This document shows, one piece after another, positions 36,118-45,603 of a stretch of 64,000 bases of DNA; within the stretch, counting starts at the first letter, position 1; each line of letters opens with the position of its first letter. The stretch comes from Bacillota bacterium (lineage in GTDB: Bacteria; Bacillota; Clostridia; Christensenellales; Pumilibacteraceae). Both the position numbers and the translations under genes were made by a program. Location: positions 104,054 through 168,053 of the forward strand of contig WRAP01000002.1 of assembly GCA_009780135.1 (NCBI GenBank). Reading direction: 5' to 3'. The notes beneath the pieces were generated by a model. The model was not told the origin of the DNA. It did no database searches and was given only the letters and a program-made list of their open reading frames with translations.

Positions 36118-39100
36118 ATGTTTGAACTAAATAACTTTGATGCTATACAAATAGCAGTGGCGGGACCTAATAAAATTAGGGAGTGGAGCCACGGAGAAAT
36201 TACAAAACCGGAGACGATAAATTATCGTACTCAAAAACCTGAGAAAGACGGGTTATTTTGCGAGAGGATTTTTGGACCTAGTAAGGACTGGGAATGTCAT
36301 TGCGGAAAATATAAGCGTATTCGCTATAAAGGTGTTATTTGCGATAAGTGTGGTGTAGAGGTTACCCGTGCTAAAGTGCGTCGTGACAGAATGGGGCATA
36401 TTGAATTAGCTGCTCCTGTTACTCACATTTGGTATTTTAGAGGCGTGCCTAGCCGTATAGGACTTATGCTAGATATGGCGCCGAAAAATCTAGAGCATGT
36501 GGTGTATTTTGTACACTACATTGTTACCGACCCCGGCGATACTGACTTAGAGTATAAGCAAATTATGACAGATGCTCAGGTGGTAGAAGCTAGAGAAAAA
36601 TACGGCTACGATGCATTTAAGGTAGGTATGGGTGCCGAAGCTATTCAGGAGCTTCTTAGTCATATTGATCTTAAAAAAGAATTTACGGCACTTAAAAAAA
36701 TTGTAGATAACTCTACAGGTGCTAAGAAGGTTAAAAATATAAAGCGCCTTGAGATGATGGATAGCTTTATTAAAACAGGGCACGAAGCTACTTGGATGGT
36801 GTTGGATGTTTTGCCTGTTCTTCCTCCTGAAATTCGTCCGATGGTGCAATTAGACGGTGGCAGATTTGCTACAAGCGACTTAAACGACTTATACCGCCGA
36901 GTTATCAACCGTAATAACCGCCTTAAAAAACTTATGGAGTTAGGTGCTCCCGAAATTATTGTGCGTAACGAAAAGCGTATGTTACAAGAAGCGGTAGATG
37001 CCCTTATTGATAACGGTCGTCGTGGAAAGGCTGTTACAGGTGCCGGCGGTAGAGAGCTTAAAGCACTTAGCGGTCTCTTAAGAGGTAAACAAGGTCGCTT
37101 TAGGCAAAACCTTCTTGGTAAGAGGGTAGACTACTCGGGTCGAAGCGTTATCGTAGTAGGACCGGAATTAAAAATGTATCAGTGTGGACTTCCAAAGGAG
37201 ATGGCGCTAGAACTATTTAAGCCGTTTGTTATGAGGGAATTAGTGCTAAAAGGTAAAACTCATAATATAAAAAGTGCTAAGCGTATAGTAGAGCGTGGCG
37301 GAGCCGAAATTTGGAGCATACTAGAGCAGGTTATAAAAGAACATCCTGTTCTTCTAAACCGTGCACCGACTCTTCATAGATTAGGTATTCAAGCATTCGA
37401 ACCTGTTATTGTTGAGGGTCGTGCTATTAAGCTACATCCGCTTGCATGCGGAGCGTTTAACGCAGACTTCGACGGAGACCAAATGGCTGTTCATGTGCCG
37501 CTTAGCGTAGAGGCTCAAACAGAGGCTAGAGTGCTAATGCTTGCTAGTAATAATATCCTTAAATTATCAGACGGCCGTCCTGTATGTAGTCCAACGCAGG
37601 ATATGGTTATCGGCTGTTATTATCTAACTATGGAATATCCTGGTGGTAGGGGCGAAGGCAAAGTATTTAGTGGATTTGACGAAGCTAAAGCTGCTTATGA
37701 CCTTGGCTTTGTTGATTTGCAATCTAAAATTAAAGTTAGAATTCAAAAAGAAATTGACGGCGAAACTAAATCTAAACTTATCGAAACTACTGTAGGCAGA
37801 CTTATCTTTAACGAAGCAATTGCTCAAGATTTAGGCTTTGTGGATAGAAGCAATCCCGAAAGTGTTTTTGAACTTGAAGTAAACTATAAGGTAGATAAAT
37901 CAAAGCTGCAAAAAATTGTAGAAAATACATTTAATTTAAAAGGTGCTACCGAAACTGCTATTACATTAGATAAAATTAAAGCACTTGGCTTTAAGTATTC
38001 TACAATCGGTGCTGTTACTACAAGTATATTTGATATGCATATTCCAGAGGCTAAAAAACCTATCATTGATGCAGCTCAAAAGCGAGTTGTAGAATTTGAC
38101 GAATTATATCAACAAGGACATATTACAAATAGAGAACGCTATAAGCTAACAGTTAAAGAATGGAGTAAGGTTAATAGCGAAGTTACCGAAGAGTTAAAGA
38201 AAATTTTATCGGAATTTAATCCTATAAATATGATGAGCGTATCTGGTGCTAGAGGTAGTATGAAGCAGATAGCTCAGCTTAGCGGCATGAGGGGTCTTAT
38301 GACTAACCCGCAAGGCGAAACGCTGGAAACTCCTGTTAGAAGCTCATTCCGAGAAGGCTTATCTGTTTTAGAATACTTTATTTCCTCACACGGTGGTCGT
38401 AAAGGTCTAGCCGATACGGCATTAAAAACAGCGGAATCGGGTTATCTTACCCGTCGTCTGGTGGATGTATCGCAGGATGTTATTGTGCGTGAAGAAGATT
38501 GCTGTAGCGAAGGTGAGCCTAAAGGCTTTATTACAAGTGCTATTATGGAAGGCGATCAAATGATAGAAAGTCTTCACGATAGAATTGTAGGTAGATACAC
38601 CGCAGCCGATGTAATTCATCCCAAAACTAAGGAGGTTATCGTACCACTTGGTGAGATGATTACTGATAAAACTGCATCTGCTATCGAGAGTGCCGGCATT
38701 AAAGAGGTTAGCATAAGAAGTGTTTTAAGTTGCAAAAGCAAATACGGCGTTTGTGCCATCTGTTATGGTAGAGATATGGCGGCGTCAACTAAGGTTAAAA
38801 TCGGTGAGGCTGTTGGTATTATTGCAGCGCAATCAATTGGTGAGCCGGGTACTCAGCTTACAATGCGTACCTTCCATACGGGTGGTGTAGCAAGTGCGGA
38901 CGATATAACAAGAGGTCTACCAAGGGTAGAAGATTTATTCGAAGCTAGAAATCCAAAAGGTGCTGCCGTTATAGCAGAATACGGTGGTAAGGTTAGAATA
39001 GAAGAAAAAGATGGTGCTAGAAATGTTTACATTAAGCAAGAAAATGGCAAGGAAGATAAATACAGTATTCCGTTTACAGCACATCTAAGAGTAGAGCGTG

Positions 39101-39660
39101 GTCAAATGGTAACAGCAGGTGACGCTTTAACAGAAGGTCCTGTGTATCCTCAAGATTTACTTCGTACAAAAGGTAAAAGAGATGTTCAGGATTATATTCT
39201 AAAAGAAGTTCAAGCGGTTTATCGTTCCCAAGGTGTTCTTATAAACGATAAGCATATAGAGGTTATCATTAAACAAATGCTTAAAAAAGTGCGTGTAGAA
39301 GATGGCGGAGATACTAAACTTTTAGCTGGGGAGTTACAAGATTTAACTACTTTTGAAGAAGAAAACTCTAAGGTTATGGCAGACTTTAAGCGTCCTGCCA
39401 GTGCTAAACATACTCTACTAGGTATAACTAAAGCGGCGCTTGCTACAGAAAGCTTTTTATCGGCTTCGTCCTTCCAAGAAACAGCAAGAGTTTTAACAGA
39501 AGCGGCTATTAAAAATAAAATTGACCCGCTAGTAGGTCTTAAAGAGAATGTTATAATAGGTAAATTGATCCCTGCTGGTACAGGTATGAAGCAATATAGG
39601 CAAGTTTATCCGTTTGAAATTAAAGAACCTCAAGAACTAACAAGAGACAACACATATTAA
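36118..39660 (+). CDS. rpoC: RNA polymerase beta-prime subunit
   Basis: 1180 residues. Zinc-binding [20 protein letters not shown] at the N-terminus, the catalytic [16 protein letters not shown], the bridge-helix and trigger-loop region ([31 protein letters not shown]), the second zinc site ([15 protein letters not shown]) and the C-terminal [16 protein letters not shown]. Length is that of Gram-positive RpoC without large insertions. AAGGA is 13 nt upstream of the ATG. The str operon genes (rpsL, rpsG, fusA, tuf), which usually follow, are not here. Confidence 0.97.
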   Translation: MFELNNFDAIQIAVAGPNKIREWSHGEITKPETINYRTQKPEKDGLFCERIFGPSKDWECHCGKYKRIRYKGVICDKCGVEVTRAKVRRDRMGHIELAAPVTHIWYFRGVPSRIGLMLDMAPKNLEHVVYFVHYIVTDPGDTDLEYKQIMTDAQVVEAREKYGYDAFKVGMGAEAIQELLSHIDLKKEFTALKKIVDNSTGAKKVKNIKRLEMMDSFIKTGHEATWMVLDVLPVLPPEIRPMVQLDGGRFATSDLNDLYRRVINRNNRLKKLMELGAPEIIVRNEKRMLQEAVDALIDNGRRGKAVTGAGGRELKALSGLLRGKQGRFRQNLLGKRVDYSGRSVIVVGPELKMYQCGLPKEMALELFKPFVMRELVLKGKTHNIKSAKRIVERGGAEIWSILEQVIKEHPVLLNRAPTLHRLGIQAFEPVIVEGRAIKLHPLACGAFNADFDGDQMAVHVPLSVEAQTEARVLMLASNNILKLSDGRPVCSPTQDMVIGCYYLTMEYPGGRGEGKVFSGFDEAKAAYDLGFVDLQSKIKVRIQKEIDGETKSKLIETTVGRLIFNEAIAQDLGFVDRSNPESVFELEVNYKVDKSKLQKIVENTFNLKGATETAITLDKIKALGFKYSTIGAVTTSIFDMHIPEAKKPIIDAAQKRVVEFDELYQQGHITNRERYKLTVKEWSKVNSEVTEELKKILSEFNPINMMSVSGARGSMKQIAQLSGMRGLMTNPQGETLETPVRSSFREGLSVLEYFISSHGGRKGLADTALKTAESGYLTRRLVDVSQDVIVREEDCCSEGEPKGFITSAIMEGDQMIESLHDRIVGRYTAADVIHPKTKEVIVPLGEMITDKTASAIESAGIKEVSIRSVLSCKSKYGVCAICYGRDMAASTKVKIGEAVGIIAAQSIGEPGTQLTMRTFHTGGVASADDITRGLPRVEDLFEARNPKGAAVIAEYGGKVRIEEKDGARNVYIKQENGKEDKYSIPFTAHLRVERGQMVTAGDALTEGPVYPQDLLRTKGKRDVQDYILKEVQAVYRSQGVLINDKHIEVIIKQMLKKVRVEDGGDTKLLAGELQDLTTFEEENSKVMADFKRPASAKHTLLGITKAALATESFLSASSFQETARVLTEAAIKNKIDPLVGLKENVIIGKLIPAGTGMKQYRQVYPFEIKEPQELTRDNTY

Positions 39661-39663
39661 GCG

Positions 39664-39703
39664 AATTTATTCCCTAGTCATATTATTGGTTAGGGAATAA
39701 ATT
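39664..39703 (+). terminator. Hairpin terminator after rpoC
   Basis: Perfect 13-bp stem AATTTATTCCCTA / TAGGGAATAAATT with a 14-nt loop, 3 nt after the rpoC stop. The T tract is weak (the 3' arm ends ATT, then TAATATG). Confidence 0.65.
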
Positions 39704-39749
39704 TAATATGTAAAACCGATTAGCATTATAAGGTTTTAAGGAGAAAGTA

Positions 39750-40403
39750 ATGAAAAACTGCGAGAATTGCAATAAAAGTTTATTTGATGTAGCTACATTT
39801 TGCGACAGATGTGGGACAGAATGCTCTATAAGTATGATATTAACGCTCACTAATATCGGAACTGATATTAGTGATGATTTTACTGAAAAAACGAAGCAAG
39901 CTGCTTTGAAAGAAACTTGGGAAAAAGACGGAAAACCGATGTCTGTTTGGCGAAGCAATGTATCCCACAATAGTGGTGTACAAGGCAAAAATAGAGCAAC
40001 ATCTAATTATAAAACACATCAAACGAAAAATATCTTAAGAAATATTGTTGCAATAGCATCAATGGTAATTGGTGTTTTGCAAGTGGTAAGTATTATTTTG
40101 TTATCGGTGCTTATGGGTACATGGTCACTGCATCCTATAATATTAATTCCACTAATTTTTGCCGCTATTTGGGCAGTTGCATATATTATAATAGGTATAC
40201 TTTTTATAAAAACAGAACATTTCGGATTTGCCACTGCATTATTGGTTTTATTTATTATTAATGCTTTACCGAAGCTTATGCTAATTATAATGGCAGCTAC
40301 TTTTGGAATATTTGATTATATGAATGCTATTTGGATAGCTTTTGATATATCTATAGTTATCATACTAATAAAATATTTAACAATGAGTAAAGAGCCTGTC
40401 TAA
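39750..40403 (+). CDS. Zinc-ribbon membrane protein of unknown function
   Basis: 217 residues. An N-terminal zinc ribbon (CENCNKSLFDVATFCDRCG) is followed by a charged linker and about four to five hydrophobic helices from residue 92 on (VAIASMVIGVLQVVSIILLSVL; ILIPLIFAAIWAVAYIIIGILF; ALLVLFIINALPKLMLIIMAA; IWIAFDISIVIILIKYL). The start is fixed by AAGGAG 7 nt before the ATG. The family is not one I can name; such zinc_ribbon_2 membrane proteins are frequent in Clostridia and rarely studied. Confidence 0.7.
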   Translation: MKNCENCNKSLFDVATFCDRCGTECSISMILTLTNIGTDISDDFTEKTKQAALKETWEKDGKPMSVWRSNVSHNSGVQGKNRATSNYKTHQTKNILRNIVAIASMVIGVLQVVSIILLSVLMGTWSLHPIILIPLIFAAIWAVAYIIIGILFIKTEHFGFATALLVLFIINALPKLMLIIMAATFGIFDYMNAIWIAFDISIVIILIKYLTMSKEPV

Positions 40404-40721
40404 GTACTTCTTTTTTGAATTTGTCTCCTTTCATTTTGTTAGCAGCTATAATACTTGTCGGCAAATGAGTTATTCTAACTGCATTATCGGTTTTATTTGC
40501 ATATTATTCACCTTTCAATATAAACCAATATAAAATCCAATATTTCAAAAAAATTAATTAATGTATATTTATAGCAAGAATACTATAAATATTATTGACA
40601 TTTTTATAATAAAAGCATATAATAATGCTTGTAATAAAATACAAACAATCAATTTAATAAAAATTATCAAATAATAATCTTTCAAAAAAATCAATTTTTA
40701 ATAAAAGAGGTACAAAAAATT
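40404..40721. other. 318-bp non-coding gap
   Basis: Very AT-rich. It holds one strong promoter (40595-40623) and nothing else that I can identify. A leader of about 90 nt precedes the SPFH gene. Confidence 0.6.
40595..40623 (+). promoter_or_regulatory. Promoter of the SPFH-zinc ribbon gene
   Basis: Perfect consensus: TTGACA (40595-40600), 17 bp, TATAAT (40618-40623). Confidence 0.85.
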
Positions 40722-41864
40722 ATGCGTGGTGGAATACTACAGCTGATCGAATGGAATGGTCAGGATAGAAATGTAATAGTACATAAGTTTGCAACAGGTG
40801 GCAGGCAAGTTAATAAAGGTTCTAAGCTAACTGTGCGTGAAGGGCAAGCGGCTATTTTTTGCGTTAAAGGCAGAATGGCGGATGTTTTTCCTCCTGGATT
40901 TTATAATTTAGATACAGGCAATATTCCGGTATTAACTAGAATAATGGGTTGGAAATATGGTTTTCAAAGCCCTATTGTAGTGGATATTTTCTTTGTAAAT
41001 ACTACTCAATTTACTAATCAAAAATGGGGTACAGTTAACCCGATTTTAACTAGGGATAAGGACTTTGGAGCCGTTAAAATCCGTGGTTTTGGTTCTTATA
41101 GTTTTAAGATAGATGACCCATTTAAGTTTATGACAGAACTTAGCGGAACTTCGACCACTTTTGCTACTAACGAGATAACTGATTATCTTAGAGGTAAGAT
41201 GCTTATGGGTGTTACGGCAGCAATAGGCGAGAGCAAGGTGCCGGTTTTAGATATGGCGGGTAATCTAATGGCTCTTTCTAAAAGTACCGAAGAACACATA
41301 AAGCCTATGTTTGCCGAATTGGGTATAGGTCTTACAAGATTTATTTTTGAGAGCTTTAGTTTGCCAGAAGAGCTTCAAAAAGCTATGATGCAAAACTCTG
41401 CTTTAGGTATGCAAAGGCAAAACTTTGATATGCATTTAGCTAATCGCCAAATGGATGTTATGGGTCAAGCAGCCGGCAATCCCGGTGCAGGCGGACCTAT
41501 GAATGCTATGATGGGTATGGGTATGGGTGTTGGTATGGGTAATATGATGGGTAATATGATGAATCAGGGAATGCAAAATGTGCAAGGTTTTGGACCGCAA
41601 GCAGCTGGTGGAGTGCCACAAGGAGCAGGAGATAAGATTACTTGCCCTCATTGTAATGCTCAAATTAAAGCGGGAGCTAGATTTTGTCCCGAATGCGGTA
41701 AGCCACCACACGAGCTTTGTCCAAAGTGCTCTAAGCCAACTAAACCGAATGCAAGATTCTGTGCCGAATGTGGTCAAAGCCTAGTGGCAGAGTGTGCTAA
41801 TTGTAAAAAACCTCTAAAAGCAGGAGCACGCTTTTGTGTCGAATGCGGTACATCTGTAAAATAA
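40722..41864 (+). CDS. SPFH-domain protein with C-terminal zinc ribbons (YdjI-like)
   Basis: 380 residues. Residues 1-240 form an SPFH/band-7-type domain (REGQAAIFCVKGRMADVFPPGFYNLDTGNIPVL; FGAVKIRGFGSYSFKIDDPFKFM) without any membrane anchor. A Gly/Met-rich stretch (GGPMNAMMGMGMGVGMGNMMGNMMNQG) follows, then three double-Cys zinc ribbons, each with the phrase (K/N)AxARFC(P/A/V)ECG. Bacillus YdjI and virion-core-like proteins have this layout and localise with PspA/YdjH-type membrane stress complexes. The zinc ribbons may bind partners; no YdjH homologue is adjacent. Confidence 0.85.
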   Translation: MRGGILQLIEWNGQDRNVIVHKFATGGRQVNKGSKLTVREGQAAIFCVKGRMADVFPPGFYNLDTGNIPVLTRIMGWKYGFQSPIVVDIFFVNTTQFTNQKWGTVNPILTRDKDFGAVKIRGFGSYSFKIDDPFKFMTELSGTSTTFATNEITDYLRGKMLMGVTAAIGESKVPVLDMAGNLMALSKSTEEHIKPMFAELGIGLTRFIFESFSLPEELQKAMMQNSALGMQRQNFDMHLANRQMDVMGQAAGNPGAGGPMNAMMGMGMGVGMGNMMGNMMNQGMQNVQGFGPQAAGGVPQGAGDKITCPHCNAQIKAGARFCPECGKPPHELCPKCSKPTKPNARFCAECGQSLVAECANCKKPLKAGARFCVECGTSVK

Positions 41865-41894
41865 TAAACTTTAGTAGATAAAAATAATACGCAA

Positions 41895-41914
41895 AAAAAA
41901 CGCTTGCGTTTTTT
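41895..41914 (+). terminator. First hairpin after the SPFH gene
   Basis: AAAAAACG-CTTG-CGTTTTTT, 8-bp stem with T run. The core CAAAAAACGCTTGCGTTT recurs at 47022-47041. Confidence 0.6.
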
Positions 41915-41995
41915 AGGAATAATTAGAGTTGTTTTTTAAGAAAAGTTTAATTTGTATTGATGTTTTCTGGTAAAAAGTTGAATAAACAAGCAGGG

Positions 41996-42030
41996 AAGCC
42001 CCAAAACCTCTCGCGGTTTTGGGGCTTTTT
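41996..42030 (+). terminator. Strong terminator before the island
   Basis: AAGCCCCAAAACC / GGTTTTGGGGCTT, perfect 13-bp stem, loop TCTCGC, T run. Its A-run on the other side makes it plausible as a bidirectional terminator for the convergent regulator gene too. Confidence 0.9.
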
Positions 42031-42034
42031 GTAG

Positions 42035-42400
42035 TTATTTAGAATGTTTTTGCACAAATGTTTTTATACATTCAAGCGTTTCTTCGCTTATGTCGTGTTC
42101 TATACGGCAAGCGTCTTTTGCGACAGTTTTTGGGGATACTCCTTTTAGTATCCAAGATTGAGTTATGATTTGATGCCTTTAATAAATATCTTTTGCTTTT
42201 TTCAGATCTTCTTCAGTTAATATAATATGGTTTTCACTATCAACAAAAATAAAACCTTTTGTTTTTAATATGCCTAGAGCGCGGGTCACAGAGGGCTTGG
42301 AAAAATTAAGCACATTAGCGACATCAATCGCATGAACTCCTGTAGAATTCTTGCTTAAAACATAAATAGTTTCAATGTAATTTTTACCTGACTCTAACAT
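42035..42400 (-). pseudogene. DtxR/MntR-family metalloregulator, broken by an in-frame TAA
   Basis: The minus-strand frame from the ATG at 42400 encodes the winged helix of a DtxR-type repressor (LESGKNYIETIYVLSK, SKPSVTRALGILKTKGFI, HIILTEEDLKKAKDIY) and then hits TAA at 42181-42179. Translation past it in the same frame gives RHQIITQSWILKGVSPKTVAKDACRIEHDIS and ends at 42035: the dimerisation and metal-binding part with the diagnostic DACRIEH. Family members read IYERH here, so one G-to-T change of a GAA codon explains the stop. Full length would be 121 residues, slightly shorter than MntR. It faces away from the siderophore operon whose promoter carries two palindromes. Confidence 0.85.
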
Positions 42401-42503
42401 CCTTATTTAAGTTTACTCGAAAATCATACATTAGTCAAACGAATTAGGGTAAGCACATAAAACAGTAAGAATAAAAATTTTTTTAAAAACCTTATAAAAG
42501 TAT

Positions 42504-42531
42504 TTGACATATATATTTTATATAGTATACA
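42504..42531 (+). promoter_or_regulatory. Upstream promoter of the siderophore importer
   Basis: TTGACA (42504-42509), 16 bp, TATACA (42526-42531). The first palindrome (42535-42550) begins 3 bp downstream, so a bound repressor would cover the transcription start. Confidence 0.6.
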
Positions 42532-42534
42532 TTA

Positions 42535-42550
42535 GTTAGCGTAGGCTAAC
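42535..42550. promoter_or_regulatory. Palindromic operator 1, candidate DtxR-family site
   Basis: GTTAGC-GTAG-GCTAAC, perfect 6-bp arms. The arms contain TTAG/CTAA half-sites like those of DtxR/IdeR boxes, but the 4-nt centre makes it longer than the classical box. Nearly identical to operator 2, 44 bp downstream. Confidence 0.7.
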
Positions 42551-42578
42551 CGAAGTGCCTTTTATTTTTGCTCTTTTG

Positions 42579-42594
42579 GTTAGCGCATGCTAAC
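42579..42594. promoter_or_regulatory. Palindromic operator 2, candidate DtxR-family site
   Basis: GTTAGC-GCAT-GCTAAC, same arms as operator 1. It lies 12 bp before a TATAAT (42606-42611), which is 6 nt upstream of the first importer ATG, so it would block a proximal, leaderless promoter. Confidence 0.7.
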
Positions 42595-42617
42595 TCTACT
42601 AAAAGTATAATAATGTC

Positions 42618-43667
42618 ATGATAGTTAAAAAAGAAACAAGGCAGGGGATAAAGCCTCTAAAAAGTAATAATTTTAATGAAGTTAAAAGATGTAAATGGAT
42701 TTTGCCGCTTTTGATAGGGTTACTTATTGCATTAGCAATAACTTCTTTATTTGTCGGACCTATAAGCATTGCTTCAATTTTTAGATGCGAGGAAGAAGCG
42801 ATTAGATTTTTAAGGCATCATTATTTTCCCCGAACGCTTGCTGTACTTGTAGCAGGGGTCGGCATGAGTATATGCGGTCTTATAATGCAAGCAATGACAA
42901 GCAACAAGTTTGTATCACCCACAACAGCCGGAACGCTTGAGGGTGCAAGGCTAGGAATACTTTTGGCACTGTTAATTGTTCCTGCCGCAGGACTGCTTGC
43001 AAGAGGCATTTTTGCTTTTACAATTACAATGGCATCTACTGCATTATTTATAGTTATAATAGAACGAATAAAAATTAAGAACACGACATTTGTACCGCTT
43101 GTTGGAATTATTTACGGCGGGGTGTTGGCATCCATAACAACGCTAATTGCCTTGCGTTTAGATATTGTGCAACTTATATCTGTATTACTTATGGGCGATT
43201 TTTCTTTTGTTTTGTCGGGTTCTTATGAGTTAATTCTTTTGACAATTCCGCTAATCGTAGTCGCTTACTTTTTCGCAAATTATTTTATGATAGCGGGACT
43301 AGGCGCGGATTTTTCTAAAAATTTAGGTGTTAATTATAAACTAACAATGGGCTTTGGATTAGCAATCGTTGCGGCAATAACAACGCTTGTACTGCTTACG
43401 GCGGGAATTATCCCATTTTTAGGGTTGGTTATTCCAAACATAGTGAGTATTTATAGGGGCGATAATCTCAAAAAAAACTTGCCGTACACGGCAGTTTTAG
43501 GCGGGATATTCCTCTTAGTTTGTGATATTATCGCAAGAGTGATTATTTATCCTTTTGAAGTGCCTGTCAGTTTAGTTGCGGGAGTAGTGGGAGCGGTATT
43601 GTTCTTAGGGTTACTGTTTATAAAGAGAAATAAAAATAAAGTTAGGAGGGCAAAAAAGCAAGCATGA
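42618..43667 (+). CDS. Ferric-siderophore ABC importer permease, first subunit (FecCD/YclN type)
   Basis: 349 residues with about nine to ten hydrophobic segments after a charged 28-residue N-terminus. The FecCD signature regions are present: FRCEEEAIRFLRHHYFPRTLAVLVAGVGMSICGLIMQ near the start and LTAGIIPFLGLVIPNIVSIYRGDN near residue 265-290, the latter being the ATPase-contacting loop. The gene order permease-permease-ATPase-binding protein equals that of yclNOPQ (petrobactin) and ceuBCDE. No ribosome binding site is seen; TATAAT lies 6 nt before the ATG. Confidence 0.9.
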   Translation: MIVKKETRQGIKPLKSNNFNEVKRCKWILPLLIGLLIALAITSLFVGPISIASIFRCEEEAIRFLRHHYFPRTLAVLVAGVGMSICGLIMQAMTSNKFVSPTTAGTLEGARLGILLALLIVPAAGLLARGIFAFTITMASTALFIVIIERIKIKNTTFVPLVGIIYGGVLASITTLIALRLDIVQLISVLLMGDFSFVLSGSYELILLTIPLIVVAYFFANYFMIAGLGADFSKNLGVNYKLTMGFGLAIVAAITTLVLLTAGIIPFLGLVIPNIVSIYRGDNLKKNLPYTAVLGGIFLLVCDIIARVIIYPFEVPVSLVAGVVGAVLFLGLLFIKRNKNKVRRAKKQA

Positions 43668-44695
43668 CAATACAAACGAAAGCATTTCCTAAAAAAACAA
43701 AGCTGCCTCCTATGGAGCAAAAAGCGGGTAGGGCGGGCAAGTTTATAAGTAGCAAGCCCGCAATAATCTTAGCAATCTTAGCAATTATTTTAGCACTATT
43801 TATCGCAGGTTTTTTATTTATTAGTTTAGGTACAAGACCCGACCTTATACTGCCGCCAAGGGTTTTTCAAGTTTTGGCAATTCTTTTAATAGCCGTATGC
43901 ATCGGGTTTTCAACAGTAGTCTTTCAAACTCTAACCAACGCACGAATTTTAACTCCAGGCGTTTTGGGCTTTGAAAATATTTATATGTTTATACAGACGG
44001 GGATTGTTTTCTTTTTGGCAAGCGGAGATTATTTTATATCGGGGACACCTAATTTTATACTTTCCGTTGTACTAATGGTTGGGTTCTCGATACTGGTATT
44101 TTTTCCTCTACTAATAAAAGAAACAAAAGGCATTTATATATTGCTGTTAGTTGGAATGATAATCAGCACGCTTTTTGCATCGCTCACAATAGTTATGCAA
44201 ATGGTAATTGACCCTGCCGAATTTGACTTTGTACAAACAAGAATGTTTGCAAGTTTTAATTCGCCCAATACAAGTTTGATAATAATATCCGCAGTTTTAG
44301 CGGCGATTATGATTATTGCGATGCCGCGACCGCGCAAGTTAGATGTTTTGTCTTTGGGGCGAGATAATGCAATAAGCCTTGGTCTTAATTATAATGCAAT
44401 GACTATAAGGATTTTAATTATAGTATCCGTGCTTGTTTCAGTTTCGGTAGCATTAGTCGGACCCATAATGTTTTTAGGATTATTAGCCGCTAATTTATCT
44501 TATCAAATAATAAAAAGCCACCGCCATATATTCACGATACCCGCAAGTATTTTGATAGCGGCGGTTGCGTTGATGGGCGGACAATTCTTGATGGAGAGAG
44601 TAATAAACTCTCATATCAATATTGCGATTATTATAAATTTTATAGGAGGTATTTATTTTATATTTTTGCTTATTAAGCAAAGGAATAAAGGATAG
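43664..44695 (+). CDS. Ferric-siderophore ABC importer permease, second subunit (YclO type)
   Basis: 343 residues, FecCD family, with about nine hydrophobic segments after residue 30. FECCD landmarks: RVFQVLAILLIAVCIGFSTVVFQTLTNARILTPGVLGFENIYMF, and VALVGPIMFLGLLAANLSYQI, the coupling loop. It overlaps the first permease by 4 bp, and AGGAGG stands 12 nt before the ATG inside that gene. The two form the heterodimeric membrane channel. Confidence 0.9.
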   Translation: MTIQTKAFPKKTKLPPMEQKAGRAGKFISSKPAIILAILAIILALFIAGFLFISLGTRPDLILPPRVFQVLAILLIAVCIGFSTVVFQTLTNARILTPGVLGFENIYMFIQTGIVFFLASGDYFISGTPNFILSVVLMVGFSILVFFPLLIKETKGIYILLLVGMIISTLFASLTIVMQMVIDPAEFDFVQTRMFASFNSPNTSLIIISAVLAAIMIIAMPRPRKLDVLSLGRDNAISLGLNYNAMTIRILIIVSVLVSVSVALVGPIMFLGLLAANLSYQIIKSHRHIFTIPASILIAAVALMGGQFLMERVINSHINIAIIINFIGGIYFIFLLIKQRNKG

Positions 44696-44703
44696 TAAAA
44701 ATA

Positions 44704-45477
44704 ATGTTTGAAGTAAAGAACATAACAAAAATATATAATGGCAAAGCGGTTTTGGACGATGTATCATTAGCCTTTGAAACTGGATGCATAACAAGCCTAG
44801 TCGGAGCAAACGGTGCGGGCAAATCGACTTTGCTTTCTATTATGGCAAGGCTATTAAAGCAGGACGGCGGCGAGGTTTTTTTTGAAGATAAAAACATCAA
44901 AGAGATTAAAAGCGTCGATATTGCCAAAAGGATTGCAGTTCTAAGGCAAAATAATAATCTTAGTATAAAGCTGACCGTAAGAGAGCTTGTGGCGTTTGGG
45001 AGGTTTCCTCATTCAAAAGGACGTCTTAGAAAAGAAGATAATTTTATGATAGACAAAGCCCTTGATTATTTGGCTCTAACTGATATGCAACATAAATTTA
45101 TAGACCAACTTAGCGGAGGGCAAAGACAACGGGCTTTTGTTGCTATGGTTGTTGCTCAAGATACTGATCACATAATGCTAGACGAGCCGCTTAATAATCT
45201 TGATATGAAACACTCATCAAGTATTATGAAAATCTTGCGAAATTTAGTAGATGAAACCAAAAAAACAATTATCATAGTTGTTCATGATATTAACTACGCA
45301 AGCAGTTACAGCGACAAAATAGTCGCTCTAAAAGACGGCAAGTTGATATTACACGCTGCACCCGTCGACATTATGAAAGAAAGCGTTATAAAGGAGGTGT
45401 TTGATGTAGATTGTGAAATTGTAGAGCATAATGGTCGCAGTATTTGCGTGTACCATAATTGCGAAGAATGCGCTTAA
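44704..45477 (+). CDS. Ferric-siderophore ABC importer ATPase (YclP/FepC type)
   Basis: 257 residues. Walker A GANGAGKST, signature LSGGQRQRAFVAMV, Walker B HIMLDEPLNNLD, switch His in VVHDINYA. Phrases typical of iron-siderophore and vitamin B12 ATPases are AVLRQNNNLSIKLTVRELVAFGRFPHSKGR. AAAGGA is 8-13 nt upstream of the ATG. It powers uptake through the two permeases encoded upstream. Confidence 0.93.
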   Translation: MFEVKNITKIYNGKAVLDDVSLAFETGCITSLVGANGAGKSTLLSIMARLLKQDGGEVFFEDKNIKEIKSVDIAKRIAVLRQNNNLSIKLTVRELVAFGRFPHSKGRLRKEDNFMIDKALDYLALTDMQHKFIDQLSGGQRQRAFVAMVVAQDTDHIMLDEPLNNLDMKHSSSIMKILRNLVDETKKTIIIVVHDINYASSYSDKIVALKDGKLILHAAPVDIMKESVIKEVFDVDCEIVEHNGRSICVYHNCEECA

Positions 45478-45603
45478 TCGGACGAGTTACCACATACGCA
45501 CGGATGTTCTAGCTGTGCGGAAAAACCTCTTTAGAACAAATTAAAATAAAAAATAAATTGTCATTAAAAATCGGCATTGACAACCCGAAAAGGAAACAAA
45601 AAA

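Noticed and set aside
40561..40700. Possible structured leader of the SPFH gene
   Set aside because: The region is nearly pure A/T and any pairing is expected by chance.
41436..41777. Minus-strand frame rich in His/Thr opposite the SPFH gene
   Set aside because: It is the complement of the Gly/Met-rich linker; a shadow frame.
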